A stretch of 64,000 nucleotides of DNA from Aureispira sp964404215 (lineage in GTDB: Bacteria; Bacteroidota; Bacteroidia; Chitinophagales; Saprospiraceae), in assembly GCA_964404215.1 (NCBI GenBank), contig CAYOJF010000003.1, positions 1-64,000 of the forward strand, in the 5' to 3' direction. Made by a program: the position numbers and the translations under genes. Positions 23,501 to 29,665 of the stretch are shown piece after piece; position 1 is the stretch's first letter, and every line of letters starts with the position of its first letter. The notes beneath the pieces are model-generated. The model was not told the DNA's origin and searched no databases. It saw only the letters and a list, made by a program, of their open reading frames with translations.

Positions 23501-23777
23501 GTTCACTTTGTTTCGTCATATTGACAGTAGCCGTTCCAAGAATTCCACAAAGTGTTCCTCCCCCAAATCCATCTACGTTAATCGTTGTATTAGTAGGAGT
23601 GGTAGAAGGTCCTGTACACCGAGTATTGACTTTTAGTGTCAAATTATAATTTCCTCCTGCGGTGACTCTACTATAGGTAATTTCACCTCCCACATAGTAT
23701 AATTGTGCCTTAGCAGTTGTGGCCATCAATAGACAAAAAGTGGTGAAGTATATCAATTGTAAAATTACTCTGCTCAT
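11535..23777 (-). CDS. Giant Ig-repeat surface protein with gliding-motility C-terminal domain
   Basis: This protein has about 4080 residues when started at the ATG at 23777, which opens into a signal peptide (ending AKAQ); an in-frame ATG at 23816 would add 13 residues. The first 450 residues form a beta-rich head. About five copies of a 310-340-residue module follow (centres near 525, 830, 1160, 1500 and 1835), each with an IxGIEVEV-like jelly-roll block and a Cys-containing Ig-like block. From about 2045 to 3925 there are many Ig/PKD-like domains of about 100 residues with recurring CEGD, YxW and VNPxP motifs. The last 90 residues are the gliding-motility-associated (CHU_C-type, type B) T9SS domain: IPNIFTPNDD, LWIFNRWGDLIYE, VPDGTYFY. 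It is likely a surface adhesin exported by T9SS with the PorP/SprF encoded next to it. The ligand is unknown. Confidence 0.93.
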   Translation of the reverse strand: MSRVILQLIYFTTFCLLMATTAKAQLYYVGGEITYSRVTAGGNYNLTLKVNTRCTGPSTTPTNTTINVDGFGGGTLCGILGTATVNMTKQSEQNITPVCGSGVSGCGGSSLDSITQTIYTGVLDPSLGLLASILANCPNLELSFNDNGRDTGSNTIANNQPFHLEAIIQNVNIVNSTPTFVNDPLIYVDQNGNGSANIVHYSHVANDSDGDSLVYSLVNCKRSSTFPVNYIGGRSGISPMSNTHNLTLNPVTGQITFDPQTHQQTTLCVLVEEYRGAIRVGSTVRNIEVIIDNGNNFYPQIQPNPAFTGPTVERIICAEGVYQFDFQGVDLDIANTIDVEVLNLPTGATFSRTLSGNNSQLAINWSPTVFQQGLHEFTIRVFDDNCDLKGVNSYTYRLRVVAPLRSGLSTDDVACRGGSTGAASVGLGGTGAPLPHTYNWSSGQTTNNVTNLSAGAYQVTATAANGCNAVRSLMINEPFVNGAIYVEENTANVTQNNWVQPNLANSSNNTYAATNINGSAEIWSDFQFSRSSTDVIVGIEVEIEGNDNGSLAGVAVDLFNPTSGTFSNSGYNFTFNAGTDRVTTFGSSADRWGFSWNPTVDINQTGFQVRLTKIGPGVVRIDRIRVRVYYVDPTPYALATSSVQTGNTIALVGSRSLSGGFFSSPNPAIASAITGNTFSAVGIAPGVYSIEYTGVDASGCTVTEITQIQVLPAPFNCSAITSNSPVCEGDSIKIEDTIQTHNPAVTSWQIRTPTSGSFFSLPMPHEYSIPNADAAINTGQYAVRVNAGGTFTDCPVQVEVLKPQSNPNSSTLNFAGSANGFWNIPTNARANNGQYARSFANTNNTMQLNTFPTFNIPSNAVITGIEVEVEAFSTGGVSGELGVQLRSGTTFSRIGRAQWATATPTTRTYGNANFLWGVNWTPAQLNGSVNSPLVVELITPASNSGTIQVDYAAVRVHYSIPPDIGITNLSTYTQPDTIALLDSIPNPLTGTYSSQLAPTAILNDTFFDTKQVTPGTYDLAYGLTDINGCLDTSTILLRVLPAPISCANVPNRVSTCVGNSIVLRDANTATVSWMWRDNLGVQVGNNTDSLLLTNISFGNAGIYTVDVSDGTTTLICPIRVDVDSAKLVLAPNPWSFPSDDDGNWNNSDRAYSTGFASETNNGQEEEWDDFFSSNVPSNRKIVGIEVRLNARTRNIGSPTGVIIELSLDEGSSYAPTSDTAIWNNTTSTFSMKTRGGCNSLWGLSSLDWTTALRADAEDFLVRLTKIGTNGVNFDLDDLEVRLYYEDNSSAFSLNATITAGDSLDLVNNSTTNRPNGIFQSNSLFNIINDTLFTSTGDTGTHIIEYLIPSNCSNCLITVDTGRITVLPRSSTSLCGNVTQDLTSSVDVRVCLNDMITLMDSLPTNNILWSWQRPLGNPIVSTRRYRINNASLADAGRYYVILSNGITVDTCEVDVVINEPLGPVDSTAYLSPTSSSSATWINTNNAHSGGGAGAYASANITGSIATFSGFANNAIQNRELLGIEIKVLGRSPGGGIAASVQVDISADGGTNFSPINEVETFPAGVGLGGAFTAYVVGSRSSLWGYSSAYWQTNLATNPNTNFVLRLVSLNSAVLDIDHVEVKFHFKDSVNYILPSTTFTDGDVIDLNMLNASPTGGQYQSPTLSNLNAGILTLTPADVGTHALTYGFPDNLGCFGGSTQIITVQARPNGTLCGNVSGDTAVCVGNSFTLMDGNTTSGRSWRWEKPLGTLIPTSPSSSPVLPVNTPQAGDGGRYYLLVNDGATFDTCEIDVVVNKPRSTPETRISTPTYTFGFGANWTNPANISTDDNTFARATGGGSSLDISNLKIINSLPLNAEVLGIEVKVIAKSVNDSSVLSIDFNPSGIYTGPPSIPKSYAMAGDNVEHEFTLGSPNDLWGMTNLTRVNMNNSFMARLIPNMSLGALLFVDYVQIIVHYNIPPDINILPLTVYTQPDIINLPSTTNPQPAFGVGHFYSSTTNPSAIVLDSQFITPNVIPAPTVMDILYHVPDTNGCFDVDTVQVRVRPASLISCSGVTGAGTYCIGDTVQIASTGNLPGVFQSMELTDSTSFQIGPTVTTPIIQFVVDQTTLGGIYTLSIVDSNSFGLQCPVPITIATPPPASIYAEEDTICQRDRIRLYTDSSSSYNFTWISPSGVVYTGDTVRIGTAVLNDGGTYQLNIEDITTGCSVDTTIDVVVNPLPNRPIIGANGLSICDGANLFLRINSTVLLTDTVLWQFNGGGQRTVVGSGSLVVLPTEIDIYKTGIVRATITSEFGCSLASAVQFVEVKPLPTATISSAPALVCYDSVAILTANTVSGANYTWYENSDTTNPSNIIQSGTNHQLFLTDLTVDTSLYLVVEVNGCRSDSTSRFIAVDTMPYYPAIANANLNVCAGETVIFTTSEVGNSYTWINPILGQNNNQTFRITNVQPANAGPYRLQMLNSANCPLLDTVINLTVRTNTQPFNLQIDTICEGDSLELLVSGTGLAVGDSILWYRPDGSFYIGTSHIDTIVAIAAADIPNYLSGYWEAVTIRGGCLSNPERTNAVIVQPPVSQGITVNTPICAGDNLTVSTPTQPNMRYLWFNDRVNANFATGTSATIPNITQSDTIYLVMNELPTRKCATVDSVILEVNTPIVPTVLVPSIVCAGDTIAGEVLPAGSSQQWSNPINGLTTNNPSFMIPSATILDSGMYYLNYVDSNGCVYQDSVNIIVNPLPLGTISVATDTICEGERLRLEVPTSMATTIRWTAPSGIIINSPIINTTPPALDYQAGIWTAEIQSSITGCSYFVDTLITILERPLPPNITLDTPQCAGNPIQVLMDVVPNAVSYQWLDYLGVVVDSIQNPILTGVTIDTTIYLEVTLLNGCTFFIDSIEVSPRLNTIPNSLFTTDTLLLCGDGNIISSFNTVPLTNTNLVYYWDTPQGDTIAITPFATASIGYEGWFYLELEDTITGCTRFDSIYVALTANTNNGDRIDITGSRCLGDPLSFQYNPIGSFTASPDYIYEWVFYDIGFNVIGRDTSSNNELLINPTTTSYYDTLGDAQQLWLFIIDTSVGCRSNPVTLLPLQLFEADVPIPSRPAPVCFGDSVLLMVQPQNGYNYTWYRDSALTNAVSLSSAFYAKNIIANDTFYVEGTSPQGCQSDTFVVVSIVNTQPPIIGGDIEVCEGSDVVIGYNDIGDSYQWSGSNGFNTYDSVFTLRAVTSLDTGTYTFSLVDTNGCQLPDTTLRLIVNPNPVVPIVAGINSICNGVDTIVLYTTNRTATAGSDLFWRNSPVGAPLLGDTIRIDNATGGPLYTTGVWVAIVRDSITLCTSSALPYNIQVNPIPTTTITKSGINCGGGNARFQPGLVQAGASYTWYSPDTLIAIDSNTVFTINNLTTDTTVVLEIELNGCTAYAVDSVTVSGNGVVPTLLAVPTVCEGDDVTIGTTTFGRNYEWEDPSGNFITYDSAFVLTGVSTADTGSYTLRFVDSVGCVSLPVSVVLNVNPAPPLPVILGDSTVCEGGVFNLSINLNAGDSVWWVNANNISTQAFAGNTLRIDSSSFLYQTGTIRALVRASGTGCAILSAPHPITINPIPSTQATSNGPFCDPTNAIFEPAVVVQGANYQWTDLGGNILGLGAILTINNLSTDTTLVLSIEENGCIGFDTLVNTFSIPTIPNLIGTYTGCEGENLTFGTNTYGTNYEWVGPTGFVTYDSMITITDLSALDTGVYTLSFRDSIGCQANDIFVPIGMLATPPVPTIVGNTTICEGDTIRLTHSVSNNYLTSWIVGATAITNDTLVVLPSSSNYANSIWTLQATDSTTGCVSTKDTMIIRNGAPVALISNNGPICVGGDAVFTAPNIAGVSYEWYQGGQIIGSGNSVTVNGVTSTTGVTLDARNNAGCRGSNIDSVEVAQGAVSLIANNDTVNVVAGASSTIIDVIGNDSLGGAWTIQIIDPLNLATMNSLNNGSFDLDLTGVNSDDAFTYEVCNPSCAAACDTAVVIVNVDMLGDCMIPNIFTPNDDNVNDVFEIPCLSGLGNKLWIFNRWGDLIYETDNYQNNWGGTHNGMTVPDGTYFYILQTNSGEEKQSSIEVRR

Positions 23778-23818
23778 ATAGTTTTTATTTAGTGGCAGTG
23801 AGTTCGTAGTACCCACAG

Positions 23819-24880
23819 CTATAATTCTTCTTTTTCTTTAAACCAGCGAAACTGTCCACTAGCTATAACAATAACGACTCGATTATTGATTTCGTGCTGT
23901 TCTTTGGTACAATCCCTTCCATCTTCACAGCCATTGACAATATCATCTTCTCCTTTTGCTTCAAACAAATAACGCCTTGGTGAGATCCCTCTTTCTTGTA
24001 ATTTCGTCCGAACTACTTCTATCCTTTTCTTTGCCAGAATATAGTTAATCCGATCACTTCGTCTCGAATCTGTATAGACATTGATTTTAACCCTTACTTT
24101 CGTGTATTCTTCGAGTATACTTGCTAAGGTATCGATCCAGATTTCTTCTGCAAGCTGGAGCGAACGACCTACAAACAACATGTTATCAAGCTTCAGAGTA
24201 TCTCCTTTTCGATGATTGGGTTGAGGAGGATTCAGTTCAAAATCTAATTGATATGGAGCGGTGACTGTACTACCCTGCAAATCATAGTCAGTCAATAGTA
24301 TCATCGTATCAAGGTAACCATCTACTAGTACTCTAAGCTCGTATTCTGTCCCTGCAAGTACTTTCATAAAATAGCTACCATCTAAAGCTAGCTGTTGCTT
24401 TTCTGTATGCTGTGTCGTTTTGTTTTTGATACTAACTTGCCCAATAATTTTAATGTTCTTTTTGGCAATAATATTACCTGCTATTGCCATAACATTGCGA
24501 GGACGCAGACTAATACCTTTTCGATTTTCTCTCGTCCTCGAATAGTTTTTAGTATTAATTTTGGCAATTTGTGTATAAAACCCATTACAAGTAGTGGTGA
24601 TTGTATAGCTCTTGTTTGGCAACAAGCTCACCGTTACAGCTCCTTTTTTATCTGTTTTGTATTTTCCTATTCGAGTAGCTATTGGACGTCGACTATTCCC
24701 AAAATCTTCTCTCATAATAATATCTACTTCTGCCTCATAAACGGGAGCAGTATAAGCAGAATTTTCTACTATGATAGCTGTAGGCACAGTGTATCCTATT
24801 TGTCCCCAACTACTTTTTCCATTTAGCAATATCATTGTTATCCATAGAAATAGGAGGCTTAGTTTATGTCTCCTTATCAT
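23819..24880 (-). CDS. OmpA-family periplasmic/outer-membrane protein
   Basis: This protein has 353 residues from the ATG at 24880, which opens into a signal peptide (ending SSWGQ) and overlaps the upstream CHAT stop codon by 4 bases (ATGA). A longer frame to 25039 exists but would run back into the CHAT gene and lacks a signal peptide start. Beta-sandwich, carboxypeptidase-regulatory-like segments fill about 30-240. The C-terminal 120 residues form an OmpA-like peptidoglycan-binding domain (INVYTDSRRSDRINYILAKK, with LAKKRIEVV and NNRVVIVI). It lacks the TPR and propeller parts of the PorE-like protein in the same block. The overlap argues for translational coupling to the CHAT gene. A cell-wall anchoring role for the giant protein or the CHAT protein is inferred. 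Confidence 0.88.
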   Translation of the reverse strand: MIRRHKLSLLFLWITMILLNGKSSWGQIGYTVPTAIIVENSAYTAPVYEAEVDIIMREDFGNSRRPIATRIGKYKTDKKGAVTVSLLPNKSYTITTTCNGFYTQIAKINTKNYSRTRENRKGISLRPRNVMAIAGNIIAKKNIKIIGQVSIKNKTTQHTEKQQLALDGSYFMKVLAGTEYELRVLVDGYLDTMILLTDYDLQGSTVTAPYQLDFELNPPQPNHRKGDTLKLDNMLFVGRSLQLAEEIWIDTLASILEEYTKVRVKINVYTDSRRSDRINYILAKKRIEVVRTKLQERGISPRRYLFEAKGEDDIVNGCEDGRDCTKEQHEINNRVVIVIASGQFRWFKEKEEL

Positions 24881-27800
24881 GTACTTCTTTTTTTTCTGAC
24901 CAAAATAAATCCCCCTACAAGGCATAATACCAACAGACCAATTGCTAATCCAGTTACGATCGGGTATCGTTTGTAAAACGGGAGCAAATCTAACGTATGT
25001 AAAGCATCTGGAGTTCCAACAATAAGCATTCCACTCCAAAAGTAAGGAACTGTAATCAATCCTTTGCCCGATTCTATGAACTGTAATTTAGCTTGACGCA
25101 ATGCCTCTGCTTTAGTCATGCCTTTTAGCATATTGGTATAGAAATTTTCCATCAGAATCTGTGTAGCCTGATCTGATACAGGCCATAATGTCATAGCGAT
25201 ATTGGGACACCCTGCATAGGCAAATCCACGGGCAATACTCATCGCTCCTTCTCCTTTCTGTATTTTACCTACCCCTGTATTACAAGCAGACAAAGCCACT
25301 AACTCGGCATTGATCTCCATATTATACAACTCATAGGTATGCAATAACCCATCTTCTTTATCATCTCCCAACATAACAAGGTTAGAATACAATGGAAATT
25401 TACTATTGAGGATACCATGAGTAGCAAAGTGAACGACACCATATTGAGAAGCATCATTTTTGAAATGAGCTTCTGTAGCTGTTTCGCCTATCCATGTTCT
25501 CCCCTCTGTCAATTTACCTATCATAGCGACTTCTTTAGCAGCATTTTCCAATGGAGCTAATAGCAAGTCTTCATATTTCTTCTTTTGGTGTTTCTGTGTT
25601 AGTGTGAAGGATTCGATCTGTGTGAAATCTGGTGCATAACCTACAAATCCATGTACTGTTTTTTCAATTGATTTTTTACGAGATTCCAAAAACAAAGTAG
25701 CAGAGTAATTGTAGACAACAGAAGAAGATTTGAGTAAATACGGCACCTCCTTATACAAACTATAATCATTCTTGTCCCAAGATTGAGGCAATAATGCTGT
25801 CGGTACCACTTCAAATGGAATATAGTTTAATACTCCATCTGGAATAATAATCAAATCTCGCTCTAAAACTCCTGCCTTGACAGGATCTATCAATGCCTTG
25901 TGCAATACATTGCTATATCTCAAAAAAGCATCTGTCTTTTCTCCTTTTAGTGAATTGATATAACGAGCTATTCCTTCCTTAAAACTGAAAGGAGTTTGAC
26001 TCGTTTCATATACAATATCATCTGGACTAATTTGTAAAATATGAATCAGCGAGTCGATGATCACATAATTCATAAAGGTTTCCTTAGGAAGCAAAGCCCC
26101 TTGGAGTTCATCCAAGGTCGCCAATTGCGACTCATATTTCAATGAATAATACTTAGGATAAGTCTTTTGGATAAAATCTAAGTAAGCAGGGTATTCATCT
26201 TTGACACTCTTCATTTTTTTCTGCAATACTTCTACCCGTTCTTTGTCGGAATCTGCTCCTAGTTGGGTTTCGTAGTGTATCTCTGAAGTATAATAAGCGA
26301 TTTTGGTTTTTAATTTATGTTCTTTTTCTATTACATAGTCTGGAACATCAATCACATCCTGTGCTCGCATTTGCTGTACAGCCTGTAGCAACAATGAACT
26401 TTTGGACTGCTCCATAAATTGAAAAATCATCGATAAGTACTCTCTAGAAGGATTCAACAGATACATTATTCTAGTAGAAGCGATCGCTTGGTGATTAATT
26501 TCTTCTGTCAATTCGGACAACTCATATTTAGCAGATTCATGACGGTGCGTCTTTTTCATCTCCCTGATCATTTCTGCACCAAAGTCAATGTATTTGAGAG
26601 GAATCCTCATATTAGTTTCGTCTGGGTTAGCCGCATGGATACGATGCACAATCCCTGCTTTGACAACCAAAGCATACAACATTTCATAATTGTATTCCAC
26701 TACTGTTATATCTTCAGGCAATCCATTATCCTGTAGATAATGTGCTTTAGATAAAGCTGCATTCATTGCTTTATCTGCAAATTGACTTGCTTTTGTTAAC
26801 CGTTTTTGCTTGGCATAGATCGCTGCCAAATAGCGGTAAGTCTCTGAAAGCAGGTCAAATTTTTCTGTATAATTCGATTGCAATAATTTTAGAGCAGACT
26901 CATAATATAATTCTGCCTTAGAAGAATAGCCTGCTTCATAGTACAAATTTCCCCTAGCCATATAGATTTCGATAGAAGCAATAATACGCTGACTAGCAGG
27001 CAACTGCTTTATCAGTTCTTCCGCTCGTTTGAAATTCAATAAGGCAACATTAAAAGAAGTATTTAGGGTCGGTTTGTCAGAATGATTAATATACTCTAAG
27101 TCGTATTTCCTCAGTTCATCTTTAATATTCCAGTCGTCATCAATATCTTTTATTGTTTTTTTGTACCAATATACAGAGTTGCCTATTTCATCTAGATTTT
27201 GGCATATTTTACCTTGTTTCAGAAACGAGTCAAACAAATCTTCTGCTGGAGCACCTATTTCGATTCTAATTCGGAGAGCATCTCCATTGTTTTCTAACGC
27301 ATCCTTGTAATCTCGCATACTCATAGCAATCGTTGCCAGCATAGACTTGGTTGTGGCCCGGTCTTCTTGCGAAAGGTCCCCATTTAGGGCATTCATCAAA
27401 TAATCGTAAGCAGACTCATAGTCTGTAAATTTGAAAGAATTCTGTCCAGCTTTGAAATTGGTCTTACTCCGTTGACGAGCATTCATACTTGCTCCACCTT
27501 TCTGAAGACGTTTTTTATAGTAAGTCACCGCTTCGTCAGGTTCCGCCATTTGATCATAAATATTATCAATAGTATTACTAGCAGCATCCGACAAATAGAA
27601 ATCTGATTCGACAGCATCAGCCTTGTTCGCTGCATCTATAAGCTTTTCAAAGAAACCAATTGCATCTTTACCTTCTCCTTTTTGTAGGTAAAGCTTTCCC
27701 ATAGACTGCTGCAACTCCATTTCAAATATAGGAGAAACATACTCTGGGTGTTCTTCTAGAATTTGATTGGCTTGATCCAAAAAAGCAGTTGCTTCATCAC

Positions 27801-28191
27801 TCTCTCCATAGTACAAGTGATATTTCCCCAAACAAAGACTTAAATAAGCTTTAGTAGCATCATTCTTTTGTGCTTGAGCATCAAACAACTCCTCTGCATA
27901 CTTGAATGCCCTGAAAGCATCTTTAGGGCGATCCTGATTGAGTAAGACGGTTGCTTCCATTGCTTTAGCAGCAATGAAACCATCCACATTACCATTATCT
28001 TGGTAACGCTTGGCAGACCGTTCAAAAACTCGCTCTCCACTAGCTAAATTACCTTTGTAGAATTTCTTTTCGGCATTTCGGAAGGCCGTGTAAGCTCCTT
28101 TGTTAGTACCTGTAGAAGGGAGTTGTCCTTGTGATTTAGAAAAGACGGTCAATATAAAAACAAGAGGTAATAGTAGGTGTCTATATTTCAT
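24877..28191 (-). CDS. Exported TPR-CHAT (caspase-like) protein heading the operon
   Basis: This 1104-residue protein has a signal peptide (about 1-22, ending SQGQ), a long TPR-like helical region (about 30-600), a coiled linker, and a CHAT domain with the conserved pair His925 (HFATHG) and Cys970 (LSACNTGVG), followed by GEGAMSIARGF and LWPVSD. A C-terminal transmembrane helix (about 1076-1098) and basic tail VRKKRST predict a periplasmic TPR-CHAT part anchored in the inner membrane. It has the same architecture as the protein at 458-3493 but is about 90 residues longer and clearly diverged. It is the first gene of the minus-strand block and its stop overlaps the OmpA start. Peptidase activity is inferred from the intact dyad. 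Confidence 0.9.
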   Translation of the reverse strand: MKYRHLLLPLVFILTVFSKSQGQLPSTGTNKGAYTAFRNAEKKFYKGNLASGERVFERSAKRYQDNGNVDGFIAAKAMEATVLLNQDRPKDAFRAFKYAEELFDAQAQKNDATKAYLSLCLGKYHLYYGESDEATAFLDQANQILEEHPEYVSPIFEMELQQSMGKLYLQKGEGKDAIGFFEKLIDAANKADAVESDFYLSDAASNTIDNIYDQMAEPDEAVTYYKKRLQKGGASMNARQRSKTNFKAGQNSFKFTDYESAYDYLMNALNGDLSQEDRATTKSMLATIAMSMRDYKDALENNGDALRIRIEIGAPAEDLFDSFLKQGKICQNLDEIGNSVYWYKKTIKDIDDDWNIKDELRKYDLEYINHSDKPTLNTSFNVALLNFKRAEELIKQLPASQRIIASIEIYMARGNLYYEAGYSSKAELYYESALKLLQSNYTEKFDLLSETYRYLAAIYAKQKRLTKASQFADKAMNAALSKAHYLQDNGLPEDITVVEYNYEMLYALVVKAGIVHRIHAANPDETNMRIPLKYIDFGAEMIREMKKTHRHESAKYELSELTEEINHQAIASTRIMYLLNPSREYLSMIFQFMEQSKSSLLLQAVQQMRAQDVIDVPDYVIEKEHKLKTKIAYYTSEIHYETQLGADSDKERVEVLQKKMKSVKDEYPAYLDFIQKTYPKYYSLKYESQLATLDELQGALLPKETFMNYVIIDSLIHILQISPDDIVYETSQTPFSFKEGIARYINSLKGEKTDAFLRYSNVLHKALIDPVKAGVLERDLIIIPDGVLNYIPFEVVPTALLPQSWDKNDYSLYKEVPYLLKSSSVVYNYSATLFLESRKKSIEKTVHGFVGYAPDFTQIESFTLTQKHQKKKYEDLLLAPLENAAKEVAMIGKLTEGRTWIGETATEAHFKNDASQYGVVHFATHGILNSKFPLYSNLVMLGDDKEDGLLHTYELYNMEINAELVALSACNTGVGKIQKGEGAMSIARGFAYAGCPNIAMTLWPVSDQATQILMENFYTNMLKGMTKAEALRQAKLQFIESGKGLITVPYFWSGMLIVGTPDALHTLDLLPFYKRYPIVTGLAIGLLVLCLVGGFILVRKKRST

Positions 28192-28591
28192 TACTAATAA
28201 TATGGTTAAATTGTGTTTTACTTAGATATGGGAGTTCGTAAAACCTATCGTGGATTGGGATGAGGGGTTATATATTTACATAAAAAAACCTATTTATTCT
28301 AACTTATCAGACTTTTAATCAATGATATAGTACAAAATTAACTTTGTTTAGAATGAATATTATCTTGCAGGAGCACATTTGTCCATAAAATTATTTTACA
28401 TGGAGGCTTGACTTATTTTTTGATCTAGTTTATTTCCAACTAAAAGACTCCAATTATAAGTAATTTGTCAAGCAAGTTAAAAGATATGCCTCTAGACTAC
28501 AAAAATCATCAAAATCTTTGTATTTATGCACAAAATAGACATTTATTCCTAGCCTTATGTTGGATAGATAAAAGTATCTGTGACACCTCCA
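28192..28591. other. Gene-less upstream region of the CHAT/T9SS operon
   Basis: About 400 bp without a supported gene. It should hold the promoter of the eight-gene minus-strand block; the only candidate I see is the -7-like element at 28333-28340. The short open frames here do not look like proteins. Confidence 0.5.
28333..28340 (-). promoter_or_regulatory. Candidate -7 element (TAATTTTG) for CHAT operon
   Basis: On the minus strand the sequence TAATTTTG fits the Bacteroidota -7 consensus TAnnTTTG. It lies about 140 bases before the CHAT start codon. No TTG at the expected -33 distance is visible, so support is partial. Confidence 0.3.
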
Positions 28592-28870
28592 ATAGATGTT
28601 ATTACCAATAGAGTTGTATATCTCGGATTCCCTACCTGCTTGGGAAGAGGGGGCGAGATAGATTTTTTTGACTAACAAGGACGCACGAGTATACTAGTAG
28701 AGTAGGTGTTCTGTGAACACCTAACAAAGTGTGCCGCTAGCGGATGTGGAAATTCGTAGACTAAGCCTGTCCCAACGGACGTAGGGGCTACGGGATTGAG
28801 TATTTGACGAAGATTAATCGGAAAAAGATATTTCTGTTCCTACACGAATCTATTCATAATAATGTCTAAT
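28592..28870. mobile_element. MITE-like dispersed repeat, copy A
   Basis: This is a 279-bp element with 22-bp imperfect terminal inverted repeats (28592-28613 and 28849-28870, 17 of 22 matching). It shares long blocks with copy B at 38482-38675, including AGAGGGGGCGAGATAGATTT, CCTGTCCCAACGGACGTAGG and AATCGGAAAAAGATATTT. Relative to B it carries two extra segments of roughly 25 and 65 bp, the second containing a 9-bp hairpin (28704-28712 with 28716-28724). The inner part can fold (GTCC-CAAC-GGAC inside CGTAG..CTACG). No flanking duplication is clear, which suggests an old insertion. Its right end lies 57 bp before the likely tdk start. Confidence 0.7.
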
Positions 28871-28927
28871 AACCTTAATTTTACTACATTAACGATTATC
28901 ACAAATAATAACTCAAAAAACACTACC

Positions 28928-29512
28928 ATGACTGGCAAATTAAATCTGATTGTAGGTCCAATGTTCTCTGGAAAAAGTACCTTATTGCTGACTCGATACC
29001 GTCGTTATCAGATAGCGGGCAAACAATGTTTGTTGGTAAAATACGCTAAAGATAATCGTTATGAAAATTCAGATGAAATGCTGATTACACATGATAAACT
29101 ACAATATCGTGCGACCTCTTGTACTCATTTGGAAGAAGTACACAACATGGTACTAGGATATGATGTAATCTGTGTAGATGAAATTCAATTTTTCGAAGAT
29201 GCAAGCAAGTATTGTGACCTATGGGCAAATGCGGGTAAAATTGTAGAAGTCTGTGGACTCAATGGAGACTACAAAAGACAACCCTTTGAACAAATCAGTC
29301 AACTAGTTCCTCTCTGTGATGATATCAGACATGTGTGTGCCGTCTGTAAATACACTGGAGAAGATGCTCCTTTTTCGAAGCGACTAACCAGCGAAACTGC
29401 TCAAGAAGTCATTGGTAGTTCTGATAAATATATTGCTGTCTCTCGCACTATGTATCACTTTGGCAATGTAGACCCCAATACACTCAAAAAAACAGATAAA
29501 AAAAAGCGATAA
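28928..29512 (+). CDS. tdk: Thymidine kinase (type II)
   Basis: This 194-residue enzyme phosphorylates thymidine to dTMP in the pyrimidine salvage pathway. The P-loop GPMFSGKST is at about residues 9-17, the catalytic Asp-Glu motif DEIQFF near 84-89, and a zinc-binding CAVC pair near 137-140. I start it at 28928 (MTGKLNL), because the longer frame from 28862 begins inside the terminal repeat of the upstream MITE-like element and adds a low-complexity leader not seen in this family. The gene is monocistronic, and a convergent YceI gene follows after a hairpin. Confidence 0.95.
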   Translation: MTGKLNLIVGPMFSGKSTLLLTRYRRYQIAGKQCLLVKYAKDNRYENSDEMLITHDKLQYRATSCTHLEEVHNMVLGYDVICVDEIQFFEDASKYCDLWANAGKIVEVCGLNGDYKRQPFEQISQLVPLCDDIRHVCAVCKYTGEDAPFSKRLTSETAQEVIGSSDKYIAVSRTMYHFGNVDPNTLKKTDKKKR

Positions 29513-29584
29513 AATGACATTTAGCCATTCTACCGCCCTTAATCAATAGTGTGCAATGCTTGTGAAATAGTCTATGCAATAATG

Positions 29585-29629
29585 TTTGAACATGCCCTAA
29601 GTAGTTGAAGTACTTGAGGTATGTTCAAA
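29585..29629. terminator. Bidirectional hairpin between tdk and YceI gene
   Basis: An imperfect stem-loop sits between two convergent genes: TTTGAACAT (29585-29593) pairs with ATGTTCAAA (29621-29629), with an inner AAGTA/TACTT stem. It may end transcription from both sides, although the T tracts are short. Confidence 0.5.
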
Positions 29630-29665
29630 TTTATCTTGATTCGTAATATAAAATCTATTTTCTCA

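Noticed and set aside
11535..23777. Possible CRISPR or tandem DNA repeat array
   Set aside because: The repetition is at protein-domain level with diverged DNA; there are no short identical repeats with regular spacers.
24881..25039. Longer start for the small OmpA gene
   Set aside because: It would overlap the CHAT coding region by about 160 bp and place the signal peptide internally.
28454..28678. Minus-strand reading frame of 74 codons
   Set aside because: It overlaps the dispersed repeat and has no recognisable protein features.
28704..28724. Hairpin TAGGTGTTC/GAACACCTA as a terminator
   Set aside because: It lies inside one extra segment of the dispersed repeat, far from any upstream stop codon, and lacks a T tract.
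28862..28927. Upstream start for thymidine kinase
   Set aside because: The ATG at 28862 lies inside the terminal repeat of the MITE-like element, and the extra 22 residues are low complexity and outside the family's usual start.
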